Assembly: GCA_029777935.1 (NCBI GenBank)
Contig: JAKORH010000271.1
Span: forward strand, 1 to 11,296
Source: Pseudomonadota bacterium
GTDB lineage: Bacteria; Pseudomonadota; Gammaproteobacteria; Burkholderiales; Burkholderiaceae
Length of the DNA: 11,296 nt
Reading direction: 5' to 3'
Below the pieces are notes generated by a model. The model worked only from the letters and a program-made list of their open reading frames with translations, was not told where the DNA came from and ran no database searches. The position numbers and the translations under genes were made by a program. Shown here piece after piece: positions 5,381 to 11,296 of the stretch. Position 1 is the stretch's first letter. Each line of letters opens with the position of its first letter.

Positions 5381-6325
5381 TCAACCCGAGGCTGGCGGCA
5401 GTTCGAGCCTGGTCACACCATGCAACGAGCACTTCAGGATCGCCTGCCGCAGCGCCTCGATCGCGGGCATCCGGGTGAAGCTCCTTCGCCACGCGAGCAC
5501 CACGCGCCGGTCCGGCGCCGGCGGCTTGAACGGCAGGTAGGCAACCAGCGAATCGCGCCGCACCTTCTCTGGAATCGAGGTCACCGGCAGCACGGTGATG
5601 CCGAGCCCCGACGCGACCATGTGGCGGATCGTCTCCAGCGACGACCCCTCGAAGGTCTTCTGGATGCCCTCGGCGTCGCTCGAAAAGCGCGACAGTTCCG
5701 GACACACGCCGAGCACATGGTCGCGGAAGCAGTGCCCGGTGCCGAGCAGCAGCATCGTCTCCTTCTTCAGGTCCTCGGCAGCGATGCTCCTGCGCGCGGT
5801 CCACGCGTGGCCGCGCGGCACGACGACCATGAACGGCTCGTCGTACACGGGCTGGATCATCATGTCCGACTCCGGCAGCGGCAGTGCCATGATCGCCACG
5901 TCGATCTCGCCGGTCTTCAGCATCTCGATCAGCTTGACCGTGAAGTTCTCGCTCAGCAGCAGCGGCATCTGCGGCGCGTCGCGCAGAAGCTGCCGCACCA
6001 GCGGCGGCAGCAGGTACGGCCCGATCGTGTAAATCACGCCGACGCGCAGCGGACCGGCGAGCGGATCCTTGCCCTGCCTGGCGATCTCCTTGACCCGCGC
6101 AGCCTCGTCGAGCACGCGATGCGCCTGCGCGACGATGCGCTCGCCGCTCGGTGTCAGCGTGACATCGTTGGTCTTGCGCTCGAACAGCATCAGGCCGAGT
6201 TCGTCCTCGAGCTTCCTGATCGCCACCGACAGCGTCGGCTGCGACACGAAGCACGCCTCGGCGGCGCGGCCGAAGTGCCGCTCGCGCGCGACGGCGACGA
6301 TGTAGCGCAGTTCGGTCAGGGTCAT
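5381..6325 (-). CDS. oxyR: LysR-family peroxide sensor OxyR
   Basis: This 314-residue transcriptional regulator switches on peroxide defence genes when hydrogen peroxide forms a disulfide in it. The N-terminal winged helix is typical of LysR proteins (ELRYIVAVARERHFGRAAE, SQPTLS, KLEDELGLMLFER, within 5-50). The sensing loop is GTGHCFRDHVLGVCPE with cysteines at 199 and 208, the same numbers as E. coli OxyR, which separates it from other LysR members. Length is close to the usual 305-315. The start codon lies inside the left terminal repeat of the 275-base palindromic element, and only a weak site (GAGATAGG) precedes it. Its promoter must therefore lie in that element or further up, in recG or before ridA. 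Downstream come an OxyR-like box and dps, its classical target. Confidence 0.94.
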   Translation of the reverse strand: MTLTELRYIVAVARERHFGRAAEACFVSQPTLSVAIRKLEDELGLMLFERKTNDVTLTPSGERIVAQAHRVLDEAARVKEIARQGKDPLAGPLRVGVIYTIGPYLLPPLVRQLLRDAPQMPLLLSENFTVKLIEMLKTGEIDVAIMALPLPESDMMIQPVYDEPFMVVVPRGHAWTARRSIAAEDLKKETMLLLGTGHCFRDHVLGVCPELSRFSSDAEGIQKTFEGSSLETIRHMVASGLGITVLPVTSIPEKVRRDSLVAYLPFKPPAPDRRVVLAWRRSFTRMPAIEALRQAILKCSLHGVTRLELPPASG

Positions 6326-6356
6326 GAACCTATCTCAGCATCTCTGGCGGATCGCG

Positions 6357-6456
6357 TTGCGAAGAGAAGCCGGCGGATGCTAGGCGGCAGGCGCAGGACA
6401 GTAGCCAAGCTACGGCCAAGCCTGCCAACAACGCAGACGCCGGCTTATCTTCGCAA
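6357..6456. repeat. Long hairpin, left unit of the palindromic element
   Basis: Outer arms 6357-6375 and 6438-6456 (starting TTGCGAAG, ending CTTCGCAA) pair over 19 bp with one mismatch. The internal loop has GCTAGGCG (6379-6386) opposite CAACAACGC (6426-6434). An inner stem GCAGGC/GCCTGC (6387-6392, 6420-6425) encloses a tip GTAGC, CAA, GCTAC (6401-6413). Confidence 0.9.
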
Positions 6457-6464
6457 CCCTCCGG

Positions 6465-6565
6465 GGCGGGGCCGCATTGGGCACATGGCGTTGTTGCGGC
6501 TCGGGTCCTTGCGCGCGCAATGGTCCCCTCGCCGCGCCTAGCCCTGTGCCCAATGTGGCCCCGCC
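6465..6565. repeat. Long hairpin, right unit of the palindromic element
   Basis: Outer arms 6465-6485 and 6545-6565 pair over 21 bp with one G-T. Read on the minus strand, GCTAGGCG (6542-6535) faces CAACAACGC (6496-6488) in the internal loop. The inner part is nearly symmetrical, CGGC/GCCG then GGG/CCC and CC/GG, ending in the palindrome TTGCGCGCGCAA (6509-6520). Confidence 0.9.
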
Positions 6566-6592
6566 GCGACCACCGGAGGTGCTGAGACAGGT

Positions 6593-8665
6593 TCATGCGT
6601 CGAGAAAGCTCTCGCGTCCGGCGAGCCAGCGCTGCGCGTGCGCGCGCGCGACCGCGGGTTGTTCCGCCAGCAGGCGCTGCGCGATGTCGCGCGCGCGCTC
6701 GACCAGGGCGGCATCGTGTTCGAGATCAGCGAAGCGTAGCAGCGGCACGCCGGACTGCCGCGCGCCGAGGAATTCGCCCGGGCCGCGCAGCAGCAGGTCG
6801 CGGCGCGCGATCTCGAAGCCGTCGGTGGTTTCGAAGACGACCTTGAGCCGCTCGCGTGCCGCCTCCGACAGCGGCTCGTCGAACAGCAGCACGCAGAAGC
6901 TTTGCGCGTCACCGCGGCCGACGCGTCCGCGCAACTGGTGCAGCGTGGCGAGCCCGAAGCGCTGCGCGTGCTCGATCACCATCAGCGTGGCGTTCGGCAC
7001 GTCCACACCGACCTCGATCACGGTGGTCGCCACCAGCACGTCGATCGCGCCGCGCGCGAAACGCTGCATCACCTCGTTCTTCTCCGCCGGCGGCAACTGG
7101 CCGTGCAGTAGGCCGAGCTTCAGCTCGGGCAGCAGCGCGCGCGTCTCCTCGTACATCTTCGTCGCGGCGGTCAGGTCGACCGGCGCGTCGATGCTGTCGC
7201 TCTCGTCGACCAGCGGGCAGACCCAGTAAGCCTGCCGTCCGCGCGCGACATCGGCGCGCACGCGTTCGAGCACCTCGGCCCGGCGCCGGGTCGCGACGAG
7301 CTTGGTGACGACCGGCGTGCGCCCGGGCGGCAGTTCGTCGATCACCGACACGTCGAGGTCGGCGAGATAGGACAGCGCGAGCGTGCGCGGGATCGGAGTG
7401 GCGCTCAGCATCAGCAGGTGCGGAATCGCCTCGCTCGCCCCGAGGTCGCGCAATGCGAGCCGCTGCGCCACGCCGAACCGATGCTGCTCGTCGATGATCG
7501 CGAGCCCCGGCCGCGCCAGTTTCACGCCCTCCTGGATCAATGCGTGCGTGCCGACCACGAGCCGCGCGTCGCCGCTCGCGGCGGCCGCTTGCGCGGCGCG
7601 CTTGTCGCCGGCCTTCAATTTCCCTGCCAGCCACGCGATCTGCACGCCGAGCGGCGCGAGCCATTCGGCCACGCGCCGGAAATGCTGCTCGGCGAGGATC
7701 TCGGTCGGCGCCATCAGCGCGGCCTGGCAGCCCGCCTCGATCGCGCGCGCGGCGGCCAGCGCCGCGATCACGGTCTTGCCGCTGCCGACATCGCCCTGCA
7801 CCAGCCGGTGCATCGGCACGCCGCGCGCCAGATCGCCCTCGACCTCGCGCCACACGCGCTGCTGCGCGTGCGTGAGCTGAAACGGCAGCGCGCCGAGCAG
7901 CCGCGCGACCAGATCGCCGCGCGCCGCGAGCACAGGCGCCGTGCGCTGCGTTCGCTGCGCGCGGGCGATGCGAAGCGACACCTGCTGCGCCAGCAGCTCG
8001 TCGAACTTGACGCGCAGCCAGGCCGGATCGCTGCGCCCGGCGAGCGCGGCCGCATCGGCATCCGGCGGCGGCCGGTGCAGCCGCAACAGCGCGTCGCGCA
8101 GCGGTGGCAGCCGCAGCTCCTCGATCAGCGCCGCCGGCAGCGTGTCGGCCAGATCGACATCGCGCAGCGCGCGCTCGATGCGCTGGCGCAGCCACGACTG
8201 CGGCACGCCGGCGGCGGTCGGATACACGGGCGTCAGGCGCTGCGGCAGCGCGTCCGCCGCGTCCGCGCCGCGCACGCGCGGATGCACCATCTCGTTGCCC
8301 GTCAGCGCGGCGCGCACCGTACCGAAAGCGCGCACGCGGCGGCCGACCGCGAGGCTGGCGAGCTGCGACGGATAGAAGTGCAGGAAACGCAGCAGCAGCT
8401 CGCCGCCGGCATCGGCCACGCGCACCACGAGCTGCCGGTGCGCGCGCCGCGTGACCTCGCTCGCCACGATCTCGCCCTCGATCTGCGCGTCGGTGCCCGC
8501 CGCCAGGTCCGCGATCGGCGTGACGTGCGTCTCGTCCTCGTAGCGCAGCGGCAGGTGCAGGACGAAGTCCCAGTCGTTGCGCAGCCCGAGCCGCGCGAGC
8601 TGCGATGTTCGTGATCCGTGATCGACCCGCGATCCGCGGGTAGGGCGAGTCGCGCGCGGCGGCAC
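6593..8665 (-). CDS. recG: ATP-dependent DNA helicase RecG
   Basis: This 690-residue helicase remodels stalled replication forks and branch-migrates Holliday junctions. An N-terminal wedge (OB-fold) domain covers roughly 50-150. Motor motifs follow: motif I GDVGSGKT (291-298), MAPTEILAEQH (318-328), motif II DEQH (392-395), motif III MLSATPIPRTLA (419-430), GLLHGQL (518-524), VATTVIEVGVDVPNA (545-559) and QLRGRVGRG (577-585). The C-terminal LLLRGPGEFLGARQSG (624-639) is the RecG translocation region. Length equals E. coli RecG (693). The start is a GTG at 8665 with no ribosome site, 6 bases after the ridA stop, so translation is probably coupled. The first 20 residues are arginine-rich and unlike the usual N-terminus, leaving the exact start uncertain. 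The stop codon lies inside the terminal repeat of the palindromic element. Confidence 0.93.
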   Translation of the reverse strand: MPPRATRPTRGSRVDHGSRTSQLARLGLRNDWDFVLHLPLRYEDETHVTPIADLAAGTDAQIEGEIVASEVTRRAHRQLVVRVADAGGELLLRFLHFYPSQLASLAVGRRVRAFGTVRAALTGNEMVHPRVRGADAADALPQRLTPVYPTAAGVPQSWLRQRIERALRDVDLADTLPAALIEELRLPPLRDALLRLHRPPPDADAAALAGRSDPAWLRVKFDELLAQQVSLRIARAQRTQRTAPVLAARGDLVARLLGALPFQLTHAQQRVWREVEGDLARGVPMHRLVQGDVGSGKTVIAALAAARAIEAGCQAALMAPTEILAEQHFRRVAEWLAPLGVQIAWLAGKLKAGDKRAAQAAAASGDARLVVGTHALIQEGVKLARPGLAIIDEQHRFGVAQRLALRDLGASEAIPHLLMLSATPIPRTLALSYLADLDVSVIDELPPGRTPVVTKLVATRRRAEVLERVRADVARGRQAYWVCPLVDESDSIDAPVDLTAATKMYEETRALLPELKLGLLHGQLPPAEKNEVMQRFARGAIDVLVATTVIEVGVDVPNATLMVIEHAQRFGLATLHQLRGRVGRGDAQSFCVLLFDEPLSEAARERLKVVFETTDGFEIARRDLLLRGPGEFLGARQSGVPLLRFADLEHDAALVERARDIAQRLLAEQPAVARAHAQRWLAGRESFLDA

Positions 8666-8671
8666 GGAGCG

Positions 8672-9052
8672 TCAGAGAACGAGGATCGCCTCGATCTCGA
8701 ACTGAGCGCCCTTGGGCAGGCTCGCCACGCCGACGGTCGAGCGCGCGGGGAACGGCTGCGGCACCACCTCCGCCATCACGCGGTTGGCGATCGAGAACTT
8801 CGACAGATCGGTCAGGAACAGCGTGAACTTGACCGCGCTCGCGAGCGATCCGCCGGCAGCCTGCGCCACCGCCGCCAGATTGCCGAACGCCTGCCGCACC
8901 TGAGCTTCGAAGTCGTCGCTGACGAGTTCGGTGGTGCGAGGATCGAGCCCGATCTGGCCCGAAGTGAATACGACGAGCCCGGTCTTCACCGCCTGCGAAT
9001 ACGGGCCGATGGCCGCCGGGGCATCCTGGGTCGAAACGGTTTCCTTGTTCAT
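8672..9052 (-). CDS. ridA: RidA-family enamine/imine deaminase
   Basis: This 126-residue protein of the RidA (YjgF/YER057c/UK114) family forms trimers and hydrolyses reactive 2-aminoacrylate-type imines to keto acids plus ammonia, protecting PLP enzymes. Visible: APAAIGPYSQAV (11-22), FTSGQIGLDP (29-38), the key arginine in PARSTVGVASLP (R104), and the C-terminal EIEAILVL (119-126) with E120-type acidic residue. E. coli has a cysteine where T106 is found here, a common variation. The ATG at 9052 has GGAG about 8 bases upstream; a much longer open frame reading in from further upstream has no supporting homology. It heads a minus-strand group with recG 6 bases behind. In many betaproteobacteria spoT precedes this pair, but here it does not. 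Confidence 0.92.
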   Translation of the reverse strand: MNKETVSTQDAPAAIGPYSQAVKTGLVVFTSGQIGLDPRTTELVSDDFEAQVRQAFGNLAAVAQAAGGSLASAVKFTLFLTDLSKFSIANRVMAEVVPQPFPARSTVGVASLPKGAQFEIEAILVL

Positions 9053-9360
9053 GTCATGGCTCCGCAGGTTGCTGGCACCTGTCCCGGAGTCGCCGCCGGC
9101 CGCGGATTCCGAGATGGCTTCGACGCAGTCTAACAACCGCGGAACGCACAAAAGAAAGGCGCGGGCGCAGTTCGGGGGGAGACTGGCCCGCGCATGCCCC
9201 TGGCGGGGCTCGGAGGAGACAACGTCAATGTGACCGCCATGCTTCGGCAGAGTTCCGCCGCGAGCGGCGCGAGCCGGGCACGGTGCGAACGGCGCGGCAA
9301 ACGCGTGGCCGTGCGAACGCCCGATTGCATCGCGCGCCCGTCCTGTCATAGTCGGCCGCC
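9053..9360. other. Intergenic region between divergent ridA and HAD genes
   Basis: These 308 bases hold no convincing gene. They must contain the promoter of the ridA-recG group (minus) and of the HAD gene (plus). Seen: a -10-like TAGACT on the minus strand (9132-9127) without a good -35; a short hairpin GCCCC, TGGC, GGGGC near 9194-9207; and a ribosome-site-like GGAGGAG followed by ATG at 9229 that is immediately closed by TGA. No known riboswitch or operator was recognised. Confidence 0.6.
9325..9352 (+). promoter_or_regulatory. Weak promoter candidate for the HAD gene
   Basis: TTGCAT (9325-9330), 16-base spacer, CATAGT (9347-9352; 4 of 6 matches to TATAAT). Transcription would begin at about 9359, essentially at the ATG (9361), which would make the message leaderless. 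This agrees with the absence of a ribosome site, but both hexamers are weak. Confidence 0.25.
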
Positions 9361-9843
9361 ATGATCGTGTTCCTCGACTTCGACGGCGTGCTGCATCCCG
9401 ATCCGTGCTTCGACGCGCGGCGGATGTTCGAGCGCGTGCCACTGCTGGCGGCCGTGCTGGCGCGTTTTCCGGAGGCCGGCATCGTGCTGTCGACGCAGTG
9501 GCGCAGCGAGCACGATGCGGAGCAGCTCGCCGAACAGCTCGGCACGCTGGCGCCGCGCGTACTCGGCGCCACGCCGCACTTCTCGTCGTTCGGCGCGCCG
9601 CCATCGCTCGTGCCGTACCCACGCCAGGCCGAGTGCATGCAGTGGCTGGCTGCGACCGGCGCGGCGCAACGCGAGTGGGTCGCGCTCGACGACCGCGATT
9701 ATCTGTTCGCGCCAGACTGCGACCGGCTGATCGCCTGCGATCCGGCGCGCGGACTGGACGAGTCGAGCGCCGGGCGCCTGGCCTTCGCGCTGGCGCGCGC
9801 GCAGCGCTCCGCCACCGCAGCCCGCAACACCTTACTCCGCTGA
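9361..9843 (+). CDS. Small HAD-fold protein (HAD_SAK-like)
   Basis: This 160-residue protein has a minimal HAD hydrolase fold. Motif I is FLDFDGVLHP with D6 and D8 (nucleophile and general acid positions), a motif II-like LSTQWR (43-48) follows, and WVALDDRD (106-113) supplies the acidic motif IV residues. The pattern resembles the stand-alone bacterial members of the HAD domain also found in Swiss-army-knife RNA repair proteins; the substrate is unknown. No large cap domain is visible. The start at 9361 places motif I at the very N-terminus, as expected, but no ribosome site precedes it. Its last 12 bases overlap the end of guaD on the opposite strand. It is a lone plus-strand gene between two minus-strand groups, with no functional context. 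Confidence 0.8.
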   Translation: MIVFLDFDGVLHPDPCFDARRMFERVPLLAAVLARFPEAGIVLSTQWRSEHDAEQLAEQLGTLAPRVLGATPHFSSFGAPPSLVPYPRQAECMQWLAATGAAQREWVALDDRDYLFAPDCDRLIACDPARGLDESSAGRLAFALARAQRSATAARNTLLR

Positions 9844-11133
9844 AGCGGGCATCTGCCGCCTTCCCATCACGTGCGTCGCGTGAATCGCGCGATCGTCGCC
9901 GAGCATCATCCACAGGAACAACCGCTCGGCCATGTTCTCCGTCTGCCGCATCCTGCGCGCGAGCAACGGCGTCGCGTCGGGATCGAGCACGATGAAGTCG
10001 CCCTCCCGGCCACGCTCGAAGCTGCCGATGCGGTGATCGAGGTGCAGCGCGCGCGCCGAGCCGAGCGTGGCGAGGTAGAACGCGCGCAGCGGCGACAGGC
10101 TGTGCCCCGCCATCTGCGCGACCTTGTACGCCTCGGCCAGCGTGCGCAGCATGCTGAAGCTGGTGCCGCCGCCGACGTCGGTGCCGACGCCCAGGCGCGC
10201 GCCGCTGGCGGCCGCGGCCTCGAGGTCGAACAGCCCCGAGCCGAGGAACAGATTCGATGTCGGGCAGAACGCCATCGCCGCCTGCGCCTGCGCCATCCGC
10301 CTGCGGTCGGCCGCGTCCAGATGAATGCAGTGCGCGTACACGCTGCGTTCGCGCAGCAGCCCGAAGCGGTCGTACACGTCGAGATAGCTGCGGCTCCACG
10401 GGAAGAGCTGCGCGACCCAGTCGGTTTCGCGCCGCGTCTCCGCCACGTGCGACTGCAGGTACAGGCCGCCGTGCTCGTCGAGCAGCCGGCCGGCGAGCCG
10501 CAACTGTTCCTCGCTCGAAGTCGGCGCGAAGCGCGGCGTGACCGCGTACAGCAGCCGGCCGCGCCGGTGCCAGCGCGCGATCAGGCGCGCGCTGTCCTCG
10601 TAGCCACCTGCAGCGGTGTCACGCAGCGATTCCGGGCAGTTGCGGTCCATCAGCACCTTGCCCGCGATCAGGCGCAGAGCGCGGGCGGCCGCCGCTTCGA
10701 ACAGCGCGTCGACCGACTGCGGGTGCACGGTGGCGAACACCATCGCGGTCGTGGTGCCGTTGCGCAGCAGTTCGTCGAGGAAGAAGTCGGCCACCTCGCG
10801 CGCGTGTCGCGTGTCGCCGAAGCGCTGCTCGGCCGGAAACGCGCTCCGCTCCAGCCACGCCAGCATTTCGCCGCCGCAGGCCGCGATCGCATCGGTCTGC
10901 GCATAGTGCACGTGCGTGTCGATGAACCCCGGCACGATCAGCTTGCCGCGGTAGTCGGTCAGCTCAGCGTCGGGCCACTGCGAAAGCAGGTCGGCGCCCC
11001 CGAGCGCTGCGACGGTGCCCGCGCGCAGCACGAGCGCGCCGTCGTCGAAGTACTGGAACGAGCGCGCCTCGGCATGCAGCGGATCGTCGACGAAGTGCAG
11101 GATCGAGCCGCGAAACGCCTGCACGCTGTTCAT
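9832..11133 (-). CDS. guaD: Guanine deaminase
   Basis: This 433-residue amidohydrolase converts guanine to xanthine and ammonia in purine salvage and catabolism. Zinc-site residues are visible: H74 and H76 in PGFIDTHVHYAQTD, H229 in QSHVAE, H268 in YAHCIH and D319 in GTDVGGGTSFS. GuaD-specific stretches NGTTTAMVFATVH (125-137), GKVLMDRNCP (158-167), TPRFAPTS (199-206) and YLDVYDR (250-256) separate it from cytosine deaminases and chlorohydrolases. Length matches E. coli GuaD (439). The ATG at 11133 is preceded by GAGAAGG (11144-11138). An in-frame extension of 34 residues upstream reads through a large palindrome and is rejected. The 3' end overlaps the HAD gene by 12 bases. No xanthine dehydrogenase gene is within the window; one could lie beyond the right edge. 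Confidence 0.94.
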   Translation of the reverse strand: MNSVQAFRGSILHFVDDPLHAEARSFQYFDDGALVLRAGTVAALGGADLLSQWPDAELTDYRGKLIVPGFIDTHVHYAQTDAIAACGGEMLAWLERSAFPAEQRFGDTRHAREVADFFLDELLRNGTTTAMVFATVHPQSVDALFEAAAARALRLIAGKVLMDRNCPESLRDTAAGGYEDSARLIARWHRRGRLLYAVTPRFAPTSSEEQLRLAGRLLDEHGGLYLQSHVAETRRETDWVAQLFPWSRSYLDVYDRFGLLRERSVYAHCIHLDAADRRRMAQAQAAMAFCPTSNLFLGSGLFDLEAAAASGARLGVGTDVGGGTSFSMLRTLAEAYKVAQMAGHSLSPLRAFYLATLGSARALHLDHRIGSFERGREGDFIVLDPDATPLLARRMRQTENMAERLFLWMMLGDDRAIHATHVMGRRQMPASAE

Positions 11134-11142
11134 CGTTGCCTT

Positions 11143-11273
11143 CTCAGAAGTCGTGAAGAAATCGTAGCGAGCGCCCCGAGATTGCGCCGAGGAGCGGACG
11201 CGTACAGAGTCGTACGTTGAGCACCGGAGGCGCAAGATCGGGGCGCGCAGTAGATTTATTCACGGCTTCTCAG
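11143..11273. repeat. 131-bp imperfect inverted repeat upstream of guaD
   Basis: Outer arms 11143-11163 and 11253-11273 (both reading AGAAG near the outer end, then CGTGAA) pair at 18 of 21 positions. Inner arms 11171-11188 and 11229-11246 (starting GCGCCCCGA, ending TTGCGCC) pair at 16 of 18. The centre contains CGTAC, AGAGT, CGTACG (11201-11214). One end touches the guaD ribosome site. It may be a second dispersed palindromic element or a control region for guaD and a gene beyond the window. Its boxes differ from those of the 6323-6597 element. Confidence 0.75.
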
Positions 11274-11296
11274 CCCTTCGGCAACTGGCTGGCGAC

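Larger units (their letters stand above)
6323..6597. mobile_element. Unclassified 275-bp palindromic element with terminal inverted repeats
   Basis: Bases 6323-6350 and 6570-6597 are 28-base inverted repeats with 4 mismatches, all transitions. Each begins CATGAACCT and continues TCTCAGCA after one variable base. The element carries the oxyR start codon at one end and the recG stop codon at the other. Inside are two units of about 134 bases in opposite orientation. Each holds GCTAGGCG (unit positions 57 and 56) and CAACAACGC (104 and 102) flanked by long stems whose sequences are unrelated between units. No transposase and no obvious target duplication are seen, so it could be a non-autonomous insertion (MITE-like), a REP-type doublet, or a structured RNA or DNA control element between recG and oxyR. 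'Mobile' is inferred; the structure is seen. Confidence 0.65.

Noticed and set aside
6327..6334. AACCTATC, resembling an OxyR half-site, just upstream of the oxyR start.
   Set aside because: It is part of the terminal repeat, and no partner ATAG lies at the required spacing. The other copy of the repeat has AACCTGTC.
6323..6597. Integron attC site (VCR-like, about 130 bases with long imperfect hairpins).
   Set aside because: The unit size and folding are reminiscent, but the RYYYAAC and GTTRRRY end boxes are not found, no integrase or cassette array is present, and the two units face each other.
8672..10399. N-terminally extended RidA frame of about 575 codons.
   Set aside because: The part upstream of 9052 runs antisense to the HAD gene and through guaD, has low-complexity composition, and the RidA family starts at the ATG at 9052 with a ribosome site.
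11134..11235. Longer guaD start 34 codons upstream.
   Set aside because: It would translate one arm of the large palindrome, and the ATG at 11133 has a good ribosome site and matches the family length.

Overview
The window is visibly GC-rich, tightly packed DNA with strong codon bias. Its gene set (NsrR with a DUF2249 protein, OxyR with C199/C208, Dps, RidA-RecG, class I nitronate monooxygenase, GuaD) fits a chromosomal segment of a betaproteobacterium, probably one able to respire nitrate or nitrite (Rhodocyclales or Burkholderiales type). The genus cannot be fixed from this sequence. There are no tRNA or rRNA genes, no CRISPR array, no transposase and no phage genes. The structures worth attention lie between the genes.

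Layout, left to right. (1) 1-2377, plus strand: the 3' part of a UgpC/MalK-type sugar or glycerol-phosphate importer ATPase, a perfect 20-bp inverted repeat, then a glycerol-kinase-like FGGY kinase. (2) 2381-3247, plus strand: a control region with an FNR/Anr/Dnr box inside a 12-bp-arm palindrome, an NsrR-like operator and a -10 box, then a small DUF2249 protein and the Rrf2-family repressor NsrR. This looks like an autoregulated nitric-oxide-response operon. (3) 3318-4352, plus strand: class I nitronate monooxygenase, ending at a small hairpin shared with a convergent gene. (4) 9052 down to 4373, minus strand: ridA, recG, a 275-bp palindromic element, oxyR, an OxyR-like box, dps and a HIT-family hydrolase. 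The oxyR/dps pair is a regulator next to its classical target. (5) 9361-9843, plus strand: a small HAD-fold protein that overlaps by 12 bases, tail to tail, with guaD (guanine deaminase, minus strand, 11133 to 9832). A 131-bp imperfect palindrome lies just upstream of guaD.

The most unusual object is at 6323-6597 between recG and oxyR. It has 28-base terminal inverted repeats that contain the oxyR start codon and the recG stop codon. Inside are two oppositely oriented units of about 134 bases. Each unit folds into a long hairpin with the same layout: an outer stem of 19-21 bp, an internal loop made of GCTAGGCG and CAACAACGC, then an inner stem. The stem sequences differ completely between the units, yet pairing is kept, while the loop boxes and the ends are conserved. 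That is what selection on structure looks like, and I do not recognise the element as a named family.
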